From CAYRVX01 sp964642165 (GTDB lineage Bacteria; Planctomycetota; Phycisphaerae; SM23-33), in contig CAZXOC010000015.1 in the NCBI GenBank assembly GCA_964642165.1, forward strand, positions 1 to 45,443: a DNA stretch of 45,443 bases, in the 5' to 3' direction. Each line of letters begins with the position of its first letter. The first letter of the stretch is position 1. The position numbers and the translations under genes are program-made. Positions 1-8,608 of this stretch are shown piece by piece. The notes below the pieces were generated by a model. The model searched no databases, was not told the origin of the DNA, and was given only the letters and a program-made list of their open reading frames with translations.

Positions 1-461
1 GCCCCAGGATTGGACAGTTTTGACACAATCGATCTAGACTTATGGCCGTTTTTCGGGGGGCGGCGGGAGGCCTGAGAATCTCGCCGAAAGGGTCGAAAAG
101 TGTCGCGCAACGGCGCGTTCGCAGCCGGCGGAGCCGCCGCCAGGCAGGCCCCCGGCAGCGCCTCTCGATGGCCGCCTGCGAGGATTCCTCCGTCGATCTG
201 CCCCCCTCGCCAACGCTCGCAGCCGCATAGAGCCGGCCTCGTGAGGGAGGCGTCCTGCGTGACTCAATCCCCTTGCCCGCAGGGATCACAAGTGACTGCA
301 GACACAGGGTGAGCGTCGCGCCGGGATGGAAGTTCGCACACATCGCCGAGTGGCTCTGCTGCGGGCATCAGGGAACCACAGGCGGCGGCGGCGCGTCTAA
401 CGGCGTACCTGCGCGCTCGACGGCCGCAGGACGGTCCGCGCACTTCAGAAGGGGAGACGAC
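1..461. other. Non-coding stretch before first gene
   Basis: I see no supportable gene here. The short reading frames are arginine- and proline-rich in every frame, as expected by chance in GC-rich DNA. A TTGACA hexamer lies at 20-25, but the only -10-like match (TATGGC at 41-46) is 15 bases away and no gene follows closely. A ribosome-binding-like GGGGAG at 451-456 belongs to the gene that starts at 462. Confidence 0.6.
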
Positions 462-1703
462 ATGATGCGTCGCTGTCTGGCAGCTACGGCCGTTGTGGTG
501 TTCGCCTGGTCCGCCGCCTCGCCGGGCGAGGCACCCGTGCAGCTCGGCGAGCCCACGGAGCTGCTGAAGCTGCCGAAGGACCAGGTCCCGCCGATCACGT
601 TCGCCCGGCCGATCGTTCGCGTCAGCCCCGACGCCAAGCAACTGCTCTACATCCGCATGTACGGCGGCGGGAAGGCGAAGCTGCACCTCCGCACCGTCGG
701 CGACCCGCGGTCCGACGGCCCCGTGGTGTGGGACGAGCCGATCCCGACCCTCTACTGCCGGATGAGCTTCGCGGGGTATGCCTGGCGGGCCGACGGACAG
801 CGCGTCCTGTTCTGCCAGGAGCCGGCGAAGGGCGAGGACGGCTACGAGGCGGGCGTGTACGGGCGGCGGATGCGGCCGTGGCACATGTGCTACGACCTGC
901 CCAATCCGCAGTTTACGTCCTGCCGCCACATGCGCCTGGACGGCGCGACGGGCTGCACGTCCCTGAGCTACAGCCCCGACGGCGGGAAGCTCTGGACGGC
1001 CTTCAGCGATCCCAAGGGCTTCAAGGTCTGCGGCATCACCGGCCCGAAGGCGGGCGGCCGCCCGACGTACCAGGTCCTCTACCGCAGGACCGGCGCGGCC
1101 ATCTACCACCTCGTCCCCTCGCCCGACGGCAAGTACCTGGCGTGGGTGGAGACGTACCCGCGCAAGAGCGGCAGCCCGCGCCGCGGGCCGGACCTCGTCG
1201 TGTTCGACGTCGCGAAGCGCCGGGCGCGGCTGCGGCTGGCGCTGTCCCCGGACATCCCCGGCTGGCTGGACGCCCAGCCGCCCGTCTGGATGCCCGACTC
1301 CCGGACGGTCTGCTATGGCGACGTGACGCGCGTGCAGGGGATCTGGCGGCGCGAGGCGGGGACGGTGAAGATCGGCAGGGAGGACCCCAAGCCCCTGGTC
1401 CGCGACGCGCTGGCCGTCGGGGCGGTCGCGGAGGGGGTGGTCCTGAACCGCGGGCCGGCGTGCATCCCCATGCGGCAGGGGCTCAGCAGCGAGGCGCCGG
1501 TGGGCAGCGGCGCGGACCTGCCCAGGAGCAACGACGTGGTCTTCTGCGACCCGGCAAGCAAAGGCACGTTCGTGACGCTCGTCCCCAACGCCTCCGCCCA
1601 GCACGTCAGCGGCCGGCACGTCGTCTACGCCCAGGTCTCCGGCGGCGACGTGCTGGTCCTGCGGGCCGAGATCAAGCGACCCAAGGCGAAGCCGGTTCCG
1701 TAG
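462..1703 (+). CDS. Secreted WD40-like (PD40) beta-propeller protein
   Basis: A 413-residue protein that begins with a Sec-type signal peptide (two Met, two Arg, then a hydrophobic run ending near an Ala-Ser-Pro-Gly cleavage region). The start at 462 was chosen because GGGGAG sits a few bases upstream and because the signal peptide begins there; the frame is open further upstream without a plausible start. Several short repeats of the SPDG/SPDA type (ISPDAKQLLY-like, YSPDGGKLW, PSPDGKYLAW) are typical of TolB/PD40 beta-propellers, which form periplasmic or extracellular scaffolds. No catalytic residues are recognisable, so the specific role is unknown. It converges on the mlaD-like gene with only 23 bases between the stops. 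Confidence 0.75.
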   Translation: MMRRCLAATAVVVFAWSAASPGEAPVQLGEPTELLKLPKDQVPPITFARPIVRVSPDAKQLLYIRMYGGGKAKLHLRTVGDPRSDGPVVWDEPIPTLYCRMSFAGYAWRADGQRVLFCQEPAKGEDGYEAGVYGRRMRPWHMCYDLPNPQFTSCRHMRLDGATGCTSLSYSPDGGKLWTAFSDPKGFKVCGITGPKAGGRPTYQVLYRRTGAAIYHLVPSPDGKYLAWVETYPRKSGSPRRGPDLVVFDVAKRRARLRLALSPDIPGWLDAQPPVWMPDSRTVCYGDVTRVQGIWRREAGTVKIGREDPKPLVRDALAVGAVAEGVVLNRGPACIPMRQGLSSEAPVGSGADLPRSNDVVFCDPASKGTFVTLVPNASAQHVSGRHVVYAQVSGGDVLVLRAEIKRPKAKPVP

Positions 1704-1726
1704 AAGGTCGCCGAGCGGACGCGCCT

Positions 1727-3082
1727 TTACTTCTGAAGCTCCTTCCACAAGGCCTCTTCGGCCTTGGTGAACTTGCCGAAGCTCTCCAGGAGGCGTTTGT
1801 GGACCTTCTGGACGGCCTCCTGGTAGGCGGGGTCGTCGGAGGGGATCTTCCGGAGCAGGCGGAGCTTGGCGAGCGACTGGTCGAGCTGGCTGGCCCCGTC
1901 GACGAAGGCCCGCACGGCGTCGTAGAGGTTCTGCGAGCGGAGTTCCTTCTTGTCCGGTTCGTACAGCAGGCGCCACGGGTTGCGGCGGATCTCCTTTGCG
2001 GCGGACTTGAGGTTCACCGACACCTGGGCCAGGTTGTCGATCGTCTCGTCGATGTTGTCGCGGTTGAGGGTGACGATCTCCTTGGCCTGCTCGCTGACGA
2101 CGGCGAAGTCGCTGAGGATCTTCAGGATCTTCGTGTTGGACTCGCGCAGGTTGGCCAGGATCTCGCCGATGTCCTTCTTCGTGTAGGCCTCGATCTTCTC
2201 CGCCGCGGCGGCGACGGAGGCCAGCGTGCGGTCCACCTTCGGGCGCCCGTCCTTCACCATCCCGTGGATCTCGCTCATCGTCCCGCGCGCGGTGGCCACG
2301 AGGGAGCCCTCGGCGTTGGGATCCGTCTCCGTCTCGATGTTCCCCGCGGCGCGACGGACCCTGGCGACGACGGTGTCCTTGCCGTTGGGGTCCATCTGGT
2401 GCGCGAGCCGCCCGGTGGCCGTGTTCACGTCGCCGGCGCTCTTGTGGAGCTTGCCCACCAGCCCGTTGGGGTCGTCGCGCGAGGTCTCGGCCTGGAGGTT
2501 GCCGGCGACGCCCTTGACGCTCCTGGCGGCCGCCGTGATCTCCAGGGCGATGCCGTGGACCTTGGCCAGCAGCGACGCCACCTGGTTGGGATCCAGCTCG
2601 AAGCGGAGCCTGCTGGAGGCGGCCTTGAGGTTCTCCGCCAGCGTGCTGACGTGCTGCATGGCCTGATCCAGGCCGCCGCTCAGCCGCACGGGGTGCGCCT
2701 CGTCGGCGGTCTCGGCGGCCGTGCCGATGCTCACCAGGACGACCTTGGCCTGGCCCACCATCGCGGAGACCACCATGGCCTTGGCGTCGCGCTTGATCTT
2801 GATGTCGCTTCGCTCGAGGCGGGCCCGGTACAAGCACCGGGCGTTGGCCGGGTCCGCATGGACCTCCACGATGCGCCCGATCCGCCCGTCGCCGAGGGTG
2901 ACCTCCGCGCCCTTGATGATGCCGATGGACCCGTCGGACATCGGCACGTAGAAGCTGACGAGTTGCCCGCGCGTCCGGAGCAGGTCGGCGGCGCCGAGCC
3001 ACAGCACCACCCCCAGCACCAGCACGACGCCGACGACGACGAACAGCCCGGCCGTCAGCTCACTGTGTTTCTTCCTTGGCAT
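1727..3082 (-). CDS. mlaD: MlaD/MCE-family lipid transport protein
   Basis: A 451-residue protein with one N-terminal membrane helix (residues about 11-30) followed by an MCE domain (about 41-121, with the typical SDGSIGIIKGAEV-like strand and GxIGRIVEV segment). A long region of more than 250 residues follows; it looks helical or coiled coil, with repeated NPNG-type turns. In known Mla systems the MCE protein is the periplasmic substrate-binding and channel part of a phospholipid transporter driven by MlaF and MlaE. This protein is much longer than E. coli MlaD (about 180 residues). The long C-terminus resembles the helical tails of PqiB/YebT/Mce-type proteins that span the periplasm. It is the last gene of the minus-strand operon, 88 bases after mlaF. 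The symbol is by family and position. Confidence 0.85.
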   Translation of the reverse strand: MPRKKHSELTAGLFVVVGVVLVLGVVLWLGAADLLRTRGQLVSFYVPMSDGSIGIIKGAEVTLGDGRIGRIVEVHADPANARCLYRARLERSDIKIKRDAKAMVVSAMVGQAKVVLVSIGTAAETADEAHPVRLSGGLDQAMQHVSTLAENLKAASSRLRFELDPNQVASLLAKVHGIALEITAAARSVKGVAGNLQAETSRDDPNGLVGKLHKSAGDVNTATGRLAHQMDPNGKDTVVARVRRAAGNIETETDPNAEGSLVATARGTMSEIHGMVKDGRPKVDRTLASVAAAAEKIEAYTKKDIGEILANLRESNTKILKILSDFAVVSEQAKEIVTLNRDNIDETIDNLAQVSVNLKSAAKEIRRNPWRLLYEPDKKELRSQNLYDAVRAFVDGASQLDQSLAKLRLLRKIPSDDPAYQEAVQKVHKRLLESFGKFTKAEEALWKELQK

Positions 3083-3170
3083 GACGTGTTCTCCGCGTAC
3101 GCTCTGCCGGCCGGTGAGGGGGCCGGCCTTCGGGCGGTCTCCCGGAACGTGTGCTCGTGAAAGACGAAGC

Positions 3171-4049
3171 TCATTCTCCCTCCGCGGCGCCGAGGATCCT
3201 GCGGCGGTACTCGTCCTCTTCCTGGCGCTCGGTGAGCGGGCCCTCGGAGTCGCCGCGGAGGAACTGGCGGATGAGGTCGGTGACCTCGTCGCCCGTGGGC
3301 CCGCCGTCGCGGATCGCCTCGAACTCGCCGCGCGCGGCGACCTTCAGCATCCGCCCGCGATCCAGCATGGCCATTCGGTCGGCGATCCGGAAGGCCGAGT
3401 CCATCTCGTGCGTCACCACCACGCTGGTCACGCCGAGCTTGCCCGACAGGTCCATGATGAGCTGGTCGATCTGGGCGCTGGTGACGGGGTCGAGCCCCGC
3501 CGACGGTTCGTCGTAGAAGAGGATCTCCGGGTCCAGCGCGATCGCGCGGGCGAGCCCGGCGCGTTTCTTCATGCCGCCGGAGATCTCGGCGGGCATCAGG
3601 TCCGCCGCCTCCCGCAGGCCCACCAGTTCCAGCTTGATCGTCACGATGATGCTGATCGTGTCCTCGTCGAGGTCCGTGTGCTCGCGCAGCGGCAGGGCGA
3701 CGTTGTCTCCGACGGTCATCGAGTTGAACAGCGCCCCGGACTGGAACAGGATGCCGAAGCGCTTGCGCACGGCGTCCAACTGCCTCTCGGTCAGCCCGAC
3801 GAGGTCGCGCCCGAACAGCTCCACGCGTCCCTCGTCCGGCCACATCGACCCGACCATGTGGCGCAGCAGCGTGCTCTTGCCGCAGCCGCTGCCGCCCATG
3901 ACGACCATCGTCTCGCCCGCGCGAACGGTGAGGTCGACGCCGTCGAGGACCGCGCGCTCGTCGAAGCGCTTGACGAGCTCCGCGACGCGGATGACGACGT
4001 CATCGGCCCGATCGGCGGCGGCTTGCGGGTTGTCGGGTTCCGGCACCAT
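3171..4049 (-). CDS. mlaF: ABC transporter ATP-binding protein MlaF
   Basis: A 292-residue ATPase. Walker A is GGSGCGKST at 52-60, the ABC signature is ISGGMKKR at 156-163, and Walker B plus catalytic Glu is LFYDEPSAGLDP starting near 177. The sequence ISGGMKKRAGLARA is characteristic of the MlaF/Ttg2A subfamily that energises MCE lipid transport. It lies 22 bases after mlaE and before mlaD on the same strand, which matches the usual Mla gene order. Expected role: cytoplasmic ATPase of the MlaE permease complex. The last 40 residues or so are acidic and extend beyond the core domain. Confidence 0.93.
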   Translation of the reverse strand: MVPEPDNPQAAADRADDVVIRVAELVKRFDERAVLDGVDLTVRAGETMVVMGGSGCGKSTLLRHMVGSMWPDEGRVELFGRDLVGLTERQLDAVRKRFGILFQSGALFNSMTVGDNVALPLREHTDLDEDTISIIVTIKLELVGLREAADLMPAEISGGMKKRAGLARAIALDPEILFYDEPSAGLDPVTSAQIDQLIMDLSGKLGVTSVVVTHEMDSAFRIADRMAMLDRGRMLKVAARGEFEAIRDGGPTGDEVTDLIRQFLRGDSEGPLTERQEEDEYRRRILGAAEGE

Positions 4050-4071
4050 GCGCGCACCCGGGGCGGACGGC

Positions 4072-4893
4072 CTAGAGCTCGAACACGTAGAAGATCATCG
4101 TGAAGACGCACGCCGCGGCGATGATCGCGACGATGGAGTAGACGACGGTCATGGTAGTGGCCCGCCCGACGCCCTCGGCGCCGCCGCGAACCTTCAGGCC
4201 CTCGTGACAGGCGATCACGCTGATCAGCAGGCCGAACACCCCTGCCTGGATCAGTCCCGTGAGGAAGTCGCGGTAGAGCAGTTGGTCCTGCATCCGCTGC
4301 CAGTAGCCGTGCGGCTGCCCCGCCGAGCCCAGCGTCAGCGCGGCGATGTACCCGCCCAGGGCGATCATCAGGTCGGCCAGCACCGTCAGCAGGACGGTCA
4401 CGAGGAAGGTCGCCCAGACGCGCGGCACGACGAGGAAGCGCACGGGATTCAGCGCGGTGGCCTGGAGGGCCTCGATCTCCTCGGCGACGACCATGGTGCC
4501 GATCTCGGCGGCGATGGACGCCCCGGCGAAGCCGCTCAGCACGACGGCGGTGATGATCGGCCCGAGCATGCGGAAGCCCGCCACGCCGATGATGTTGGCG
4601 ACCTTATCGACCTGGCCCCACGGCCGCAGCGGCGGCGTCATCTGGAGCGACAGGATCACCCCGATGAACAACTGCACCAGCACGACGATGGCGACGCTCC
4701 GCAGCCCGACGCGGACGACCTGCCGGGCGAACGCCCGGCGCCCGAAGCGCACCTCCGGGGAGAAGAGCCCCAGCGCCGACCAGCGGAGGGTCTCGCCGAA
4801 CAGGAGGGTCATCCCGCCGGCATACCGGAACACGGCCATCGCCGCGGCCCCGAGCGTCTCGACGACGTTGCGCTGCTTGCCGACGAGGGCCAT
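4072..4893 (-). CDS. mlaE: MlaE-type ABC permease
   Basis: A 273-residue integral membrane protein with about five hydrophobic segments, including a conserved core of the MlaE family (GxxGASIAAEIGTMVVAEEI, then ALxxNPVRFLVVPR). This is the inner-membrane permease of a phospholipid transporter. I start it at 4893 (MALVGKQRN), two bases after the stop of the STAS gene. The frame is open further upstream, but only over sequence that is better explained by the STAS gene. The tight spacing implies translational coupling between the STAS protein and the permease. Confidence 0.93.
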   Translation of the reverse strand: MALVGKQRNVVETLGAAAMAVFRYAGGMTLLFGETLRWSALGLFSPEVRFGRRAFARQVVRVGLRSVAIVVLVQLFIGVILSLQMTPPLRPWGQVDKVANIIGVAGFRMLGPIITAVVLSGFAGASIAAEIGTMVVAEEIEALQATALNPVRFLVVPRVWATFLVTVLLTVLADLMIALGGYIAALTLGSAGQPHGYWQRMQDQLLYRDFLTGLIQAGVFGLLISVIACHEGLKVRGGAEGVGRATTMTVVYSIVAIIAAACVFTMIFYVFEL

Positions 4894-4895
4894 CG

Positions 4896-5246
4896 CTACG
4901 CCAGGGCCTCCTCTTCCGTGGGGTGGATCTCGAAGACGGTGTCCAGCCGCGTGATCTCGAAGATGCTCCGGACCCGGTCGCACATCCCGGCCAGACGCAG
5001 CACCACCTCCTGCTTCCGCGCCCGCGCGAGCAGCTTCACCAACGAGGCCACTCCCGACGAGTCCATGTAGGGCACGTCCGCCAGGTTGACGACGACACGC
5101 TCGGGCTCACCGTCCATCACCTCCAGCAGCGACTGCTGGAACCGCGTGGACCGCCCGAGGTCGATGTCGCCCTGGACCTCTACGACGGCGGTCCTGCCTA
5201 CCCAGCGGACCCGGCGAACGGAGCTCTCGGGGGAATCCGCACTCAT
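4896..5246 (-). CDS. STAS-domain protein (anti-sigma antagonist-like / MlaB-like)
   Basis: A 116-residue stand-alone STAS domain. The characteristic loop is YMDSSGVASL, with Asp62-Ser63-Ser64-Gly65; a serine in this loop is the phosphorylation site in SpoIIAA/RsbV proteins. It overlaps the stop of the upstream ATPase gene (ATGA) and ends two bases before mlaE. Two readings are possible. It may be the MlaB-like regulatory subunit that binds MlaF, which in Proteobacteria is also a STAS protein. Or it may be a phosphorylatable antagonist controlled by the adjacent RsbW-like kinase. The operon contains both possible partners, so it may do both jobs. Confidence 0.88.
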   Translation of the reverse strand: MSADSPESSVRRVRWVGRTAVVEVQGDIDLGRSTRFQQSLLEVMDGEPERVVVNLADVPYMDSSGVASLVKLLARARKQEVVLRLAGMCDRVRSIFEITRLDTVFEIHPTEEEALA

Positions 5247-5695
5247 CGGCTACTGCCTCCATCGGCCGCGGAGAGGCGCTTGAACATCGTCAAGACGGTG
5301 CCTCCTCCCTCGGCCTGCTGGTACTCCAGGTGATCCATACACTCGGTCATGATGTGCACGCCCAGCCCGCCGGGGCGTACGTCGTCGAGGTCGCGCGACT
5401 GGATCCGCCGGACGTCCACGGGCCGGCCGTGATCGCGGATGCGGATCCGCAGGCCCGCCGCCGGGGAGCTCTCGGGCAGCAGCTCCACCTCGATGGGCTG
5501 GTCCTCCGCGCCGCCGTAGGCGTGCCGGATGATGTTGGTCAGGGCCTCGTCCACGCTGAGCACGACGCGCGTCGTGCTGTGCTCGTCGAAGCCCAGCGCG
5601 CGGCAGAGGCGCTCCATCGCGCCCCGCACGATCGGCAGGTGCGCCGGCGTGGAGGAGATCCACAGCCGGACCGGCCTGTTGGTCGCGCCGCTCAT
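5243..5695 (-). CDS. RsbW/SpoIIAB-like ATP-binding anti-sigma/serine kinase
   Basis: A 150-residue HATPase_c protein of the RsbW/SpoIIAB type. The N box is VDEALTNIIRHAYGG (Glu50, Asn54), the G1 box is DHGRPVD (Asp88) and the G2 box is GGLG (109-112), so the ATP site looks intact. The start at 5695 gives MSGATNRP and overlaps the stop of the HEAT lipoprotein gene by ATGA. Members of this family bind a sigma factor or another target and phosphorylate a STAS antagonist. The neighbouring STAS gene is the obvious substrate. No sigma factor gene lies next to it, which leaves the output target open. Confidence 0.88.
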   Translation of the reverse strand: MSGATNRPVRLWISSTPAHLPIVRGAMERLCRALGFDEHSTTRVVLSVDEALTNIIRHAYGGAEDQPIEVELLPESSPAAGLRIRIRDHGRPVDVRRIQSRDLDDVRPGGLGVHIMTECMDHLEYQQAEGGGTVLTMFKRLSAADGGSSR

Positions 5696-6156
5696 CGTCC
5701 ATGTGCCGCCGGTTCCGTTGCCGGGGTCGTGGCCGGGCCCGTGGCCGGCCGGCCGCTGCGCCGCCCGCCCCGCAGCCACTGCCGCCAGCGCCGGACGGCC
5801 TGTTCGCGCTTCGCCGCCGGCTCGTAGTACCGATAGCCGAACGTCTCGTCGGTGATCCGCCGGAGGGCGAGGATGGCGGCGAATCGCACCTCCGCCTCGC
5901 CGTCGGTCAGCCGGTCCACGAGATAGGGCACGGACTCGCGGTCCTTCCAGCGGCCGGCCCTCAGGACCGCCTTCATGCGAACGGAGGGATCCTCGTCCTG
6001 GAAGCGCTCGTACAGCGTGCGGCGGGTCGATCCGAACCATCGCCCGGTGGGCTTCAGCGCATTGGGGTCGTCTGCCCGGCCGGGCCGATCCGGCTGCTCG
6101 GGCTCGCAGCCGCCGGCCAGAGCCAGCGCCAGAAGCAGCGGTACCTGGAGGCTCAT
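5692..6156 (-). CDS. HEAT-repeat lipoprotein
   Basis: A 154-residue protein with a lipoprotein signal peptide: a hydrophobic stretch ending LALAGGC with the acceptor Cys at residue 17. I prefer the start at 6156 (MSLQVPLL) over one five codons upstream because it gives a compact signal. The middle has two HEAT/PBS-lyase-like helical repeats (DEDPSVRMKAVLRAG and DGEAEVRFAAILALRR). The C-terminus is Arg-, Pro- and Thr-rich. It is the first gene of the Mla-type operon and overlaps the ATPase gene by ATGA. Its role is unknown; a scaffold or sensor on the periplasmic face of a membrane is plausible. Confidence 0.75.
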   Translation of the reverse strand: MSLQVPLLLALALAGGCEPEQPDRPGRADDPNALKPTGRWFGSTRRTLYERFQDEDPSVRMKAVLRAGRWKDRESVPYLVDRLTDGEAEVRFAAILALRRITDETFGYRYYEPAAKREQAVRRWRQWLRGGRRSGRPATGPATTPATEPAAHGR

Positions 6157-6306
6157 CTGCCCAACGCGCACGGCGGTCCTCTCGCATGGAGTTGGTAAGG
6201 TCGCGTCTCTGGGGGGATTATAGACGCCAGCGTCCCGGGATCAACGCCTTTTGGCCGGCGCCCCTCTCCGCCGGCTGCGCCGCGGCCAGCGATCAGGCGC
6301 ACAACG

Positions 6307-6343
6307 CCGCCCTGCCGAAGGCCGCGCTTCGGCAGGACGGCGG
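6307..6343. terminator. GC-rich hairpin after the oxidoreductase gene
   Basis: The arms CTGCCGAAG (6312-6320) and CTTCGGCAG (6327-6335) are perfectly complementary around a six-base loop. They are extended by CCGCC/GGCGG after a three-base bulge. It lies 50-90 bases beyond the minus-strand stop at 6394. No U-run follows on the minus strand, so it may be a weak or factor-assisted terminator or only a hairpin. The rest of 6157-6393 holds nothing I recognise. Confidence 0.45.
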
Positions 6344-6393
6344 GGTCGATGCGCTCCGGACCGGGGCCCGGCGGCGCGCCGTCGCGGCGGGGA

Positions 6394-7728
6394 TCAGTAC
6401 TCCCAGCCCTTGCGGGGCTCGCGGTGCACGAGGGCGCGGGCCTCCTTGGTCTTCACCTCTCGCTTGATCGGGTCGCACTCGATCTTGAGGCCGATCTCGC
6501 CGATGCGGATGGCCACGCAGCCCAGCAGCATCAGCTCGGTCATCGGCCCGGCGTAGGTGAAGTTGGACTTCGGGAAGTCCCAGGGCTTCTGGCCGAGGCA
6601 GGCCATCTTGAACTCGTCGTGGTGCCCGGGCGAGCGCTCCAGCATCTTCGGCGGCTTGCCGAGCTGCTTGGCCTTCTCCCGCGGCTCGATGCGCGGGCCG
6701 CCGCTGTAGTCGCCCGGCGTGTAGAGAACGGCCTTGGTGCCGACGAAGATCGAGCCGCTGTTCGAGAGCCTGCGGCCTTCCATCGCGGGGGGCAGCGGCG
6801 GCTTCAGCCCGCCGGAGTACCAGTGGCCGGTGAAGGCGGGCCTCTTGCCCTTCGCGGGGAACTCCCACTTGAAGTGGCTCTTGTTCGGGAAGGTCTCCGG
6901 GCGCCCGTCCCCCACGACCTCCAGCAATTCCACGCTGGTGGGGTAGTCCGGCGCCATGGCCCAGTTGACGCAGTCCCAGGTGTGGCAGCCCATGTCGCCG
7001 ACGGCGCCGCAGCCGAAGTCGAACCAGCCCCGCCAGTGGAAGCCGTGGAGCCCGTCGTGGAAGTCGCGGTACGGCGCCGGGCCGAGCCACGCCTCCCAGT
7101 CCAGGCCGTCCGGTACGGGCTTGCTGGGCGGGCGCTTCGTGATGCCCTGGCCCCAGATCGGGCGGTTCGTCCAGGTGTGGACCTCCTTGACCACGCCGAG
7201 CATGCCGCTCCGGACGTACTCGACCACCTCGCGGTTGCCGTTGTTGGCGTGGTGCTGGTTGCCCATCTGCGTGGGGACCTTCTTCTTGGCGGTCCACTCG
7301 GCCAACAGGCGCGCCTCCTGGACCGACCAGGTCATGGGCTTCTCGCAGTAGACGCCCTTTCCGGCCTTCAGCGCCCGCAGCGCGGCCACCGCGTGGTTGT
7401 GGTCGGGCGTAGCGACGGTGACCGCGTCGATCTCTTTCATGTGCTTGTCGAACATCTTGCGGTAGTCGGTGAAGGCGCCCGCCTTCGGCCAGCGACTCGG
7501 CATCTTGCCCCAGTGTCGCTTGTCCGCGTCGCAGTACGCCACGCAGATGCTGTCCTTGCCGTTGGCCAGGCCCAGGTGCGCGTTGCCGCGCCCGCCGGTG
7601 GCGATGAACGCAAAGCCCAACTGGCTGTTCGGCGACCGGGCGCTGAGGATCCGCGGCGCCGCGAAGAGCGCCGCCGACGTGCCCGCCACGCCCCTCAGGA
7701 AGTTCCTACGCGAGATTCGACGTTTCAT
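6394..7728 (-). CDS. Gfo/Idh/MocA family oxidoreductase with Tat signal
   Basis: A 444-residue protein. The N-terminus MKRRISRRNFLRG carries the twin-arginine motif SRRNFL followed by a hydrophobic stretch, so it is probably exported folded with its NAD(P) cofactor. The Rossmann region is followed by the family motifs VATPDHNHAVAALRAL and CEKPMTWS, where the Lys of EKP is catalytic in this family. The C-terminal half matches the planctomycete-type domain (PDGLDWEAWLGPAP, HWRGWFDFGCGAVGDMGCH). Such proteins act on sugars or inositol-like substrates; the substrate cannot be read here. The start at 7728 was chosen because it begins the Tat signal. It is separated by about 200 bases from endonuclease V upstream and is probably its own transcription unit. 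Confidence 0.9.
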   Translation of the reverse strand: MKRRISRRNFLRGVAGTSAALFAAPRILSARSPNSQLGFAFIATGGRGNAHLGLANGKDSICVAYCDADKRHWGKMPSRWPKAGAFTDYRKMFDKHMKEIDAVTVATPDHNHAVAALRALKAGKGVYCEKPMTWSVQEARLLAEWTAKKKVPTQMGNQHHANNGNREVVEYVRSGMLGVVKEVHTWTNRPIWGQGITKRPPSKPVPDGLDWEAWLGPAPYRDFHDGLHGFHWRGWFDFGCGAVGDMGCHTWDCVNWAMAPDYPTSVELLEVVGDGRPETFPNKSHFKWEFPAKGKRPAFTGHWYSGGLKPPLPPAMEGRRLSNSGSIFVGTKAVLYTPGDYSGGPRIEPREKAKQLGKPPKMLERSPGHHDEFKMACLGQKPWDFPKSNFTYAGPMTELMLLGCVAIRIGEIGLKIECDPIKREVKTKEARALVHREPRKGWEY

Positions 7729-7932
7729 TGGCTCGTTCCTACCTGCTTCCGCTATGCGTTCCTGCGGCGGGAATCCCGCTCCGGGGAGGCCCCGCCGCCA
7801 CCAAGCCGTCCGGCCCACGACCGCCGCGGGTCAGGTCCGGCTATCATACTCCGGGCCGGCGCGGCTGCAAGCCGCGCTCCCCCCATCGATGTCTGTTTAA
7901 CGCGCCCGATGCACCCGGCGGTCGGTACAACT

Positions 7933-8607
7933 TCACTTGGCCGGCGGGCTCGCCTTCCGGCGGGCGACGAACCGGTCGGCGCGGCGCGTCGGCTCGGGCA
8001 GGCGCACGCCGCGGGCGCAGCGCAGCGTCCAGCGGATCGCCTCCGGCAGCGTGATGCGGTGGCCCACCGAGACGTACAGCGGCTTGACGCCCGTCCGCGT
8101 GCGGAGCACGGCGCCGATCACCTCGCCGGCGAGCTTGAGCTGCGTTCGGCAGCCGCGATTGGGGCCCGGCTCGCGGTGCTCGCCGCACAGGCGGCTCTTG
8201 GCCACGCCGATCGTCGGCAGGTCCAGCCACAGCCCCACGTGGCAGGCCAGGCCCACGCCGCGGGGGTGGGCGCGCCCCTGGCCGTCGCACATCAGCAGGT
8301 CCGGGCGCCGGGGCAGCCTGCCGACGGCGTCGAGGACCGCCGGGGCCTCGCGGAAGCTCAGCAGCCCCGGGACGTAGGGGAAGGTGCACGGCCGGCGGAC
8401 GTGCGCCGAGGCAAGCGTCTCCATCGACTCGGCGTCCAGCAGCACCGCCGCGGCGAGGATCTCCCTGCCGCCGGCCGCGAACGCGCAGTCGACCCCCGCG
8501 ATCGTCCGCACCTCGCCGGCGAGCGGCTCGACGCGCACCCGCCCGGCGAGGCGCTTCTGAAGCGCGATCCCCTCCGCCGGCGTGAGGTCCCAGGAGTGAA
8601 GGGGCAT
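7933..8607 (-). CDS. nfi: Endonuclease V (deoxyinosine 3' endonuclease)
   Basis: A 224-residue protein with the endonuclease V motifs in order: AGVDCAF (Asp40), PYVPGLLSFRE (Glu87) and the DGQGRAHPRGVGLACHVG block (Asp108), followed by a conserved GVAKSRLCG segment. These acidic residues bind the catalytic metal. The enzyme nicks DNA near deaminated adenine (hypoxanthine) and starts alternative excision repair. The length is normal. The start codon follows the stop of the esterase gene by one base, so it is the last gene of the dapB-to-nfi block and probably co-translated. The Pro- and Lys-rich C-terminal tail is unremarkable. Confidence 0.93.
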   Translation of the reverse strand: MPLHSWDLTPAEGIALQKRLAGRVRVEPLAGEVRTIAGVDCAFAAGGREILAAAVLLDAESMETLASAHVRRPCTFPYVPGLLSFREAPAVLDAVGRLPRRPDLLMCDGQGRAHPRGVGLACHVGLWLDLPTIGVAKSRLCGEHREPGPNRGCRTQLKLAGEVIGAVLRTRTGVKPLYVSVGHRITLPEAIRWTLRCARGVRLPEPTRRADRFVARRKASPPAK

Positions 8608-8608
8608 G

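Noticed and set aside
20..46. TTGACA followed by TATGGC as a promoter
   Set aside because: The spacer is only 15 bases and no gene follows within 400 bases.
264..3002. Minus-strand open frame of 912 codons
   Set aside because: It is Arg/Pro/Gly-rich, crosses two convergent real genes and contains no recognisable domain; high GC removes stops by chance.
728..3160. Plus-strand open frame of 810 codons
   Set aside because: It is antisense to mlaD and out of frame with the propeller gene; its composition is that of a shadow frame.
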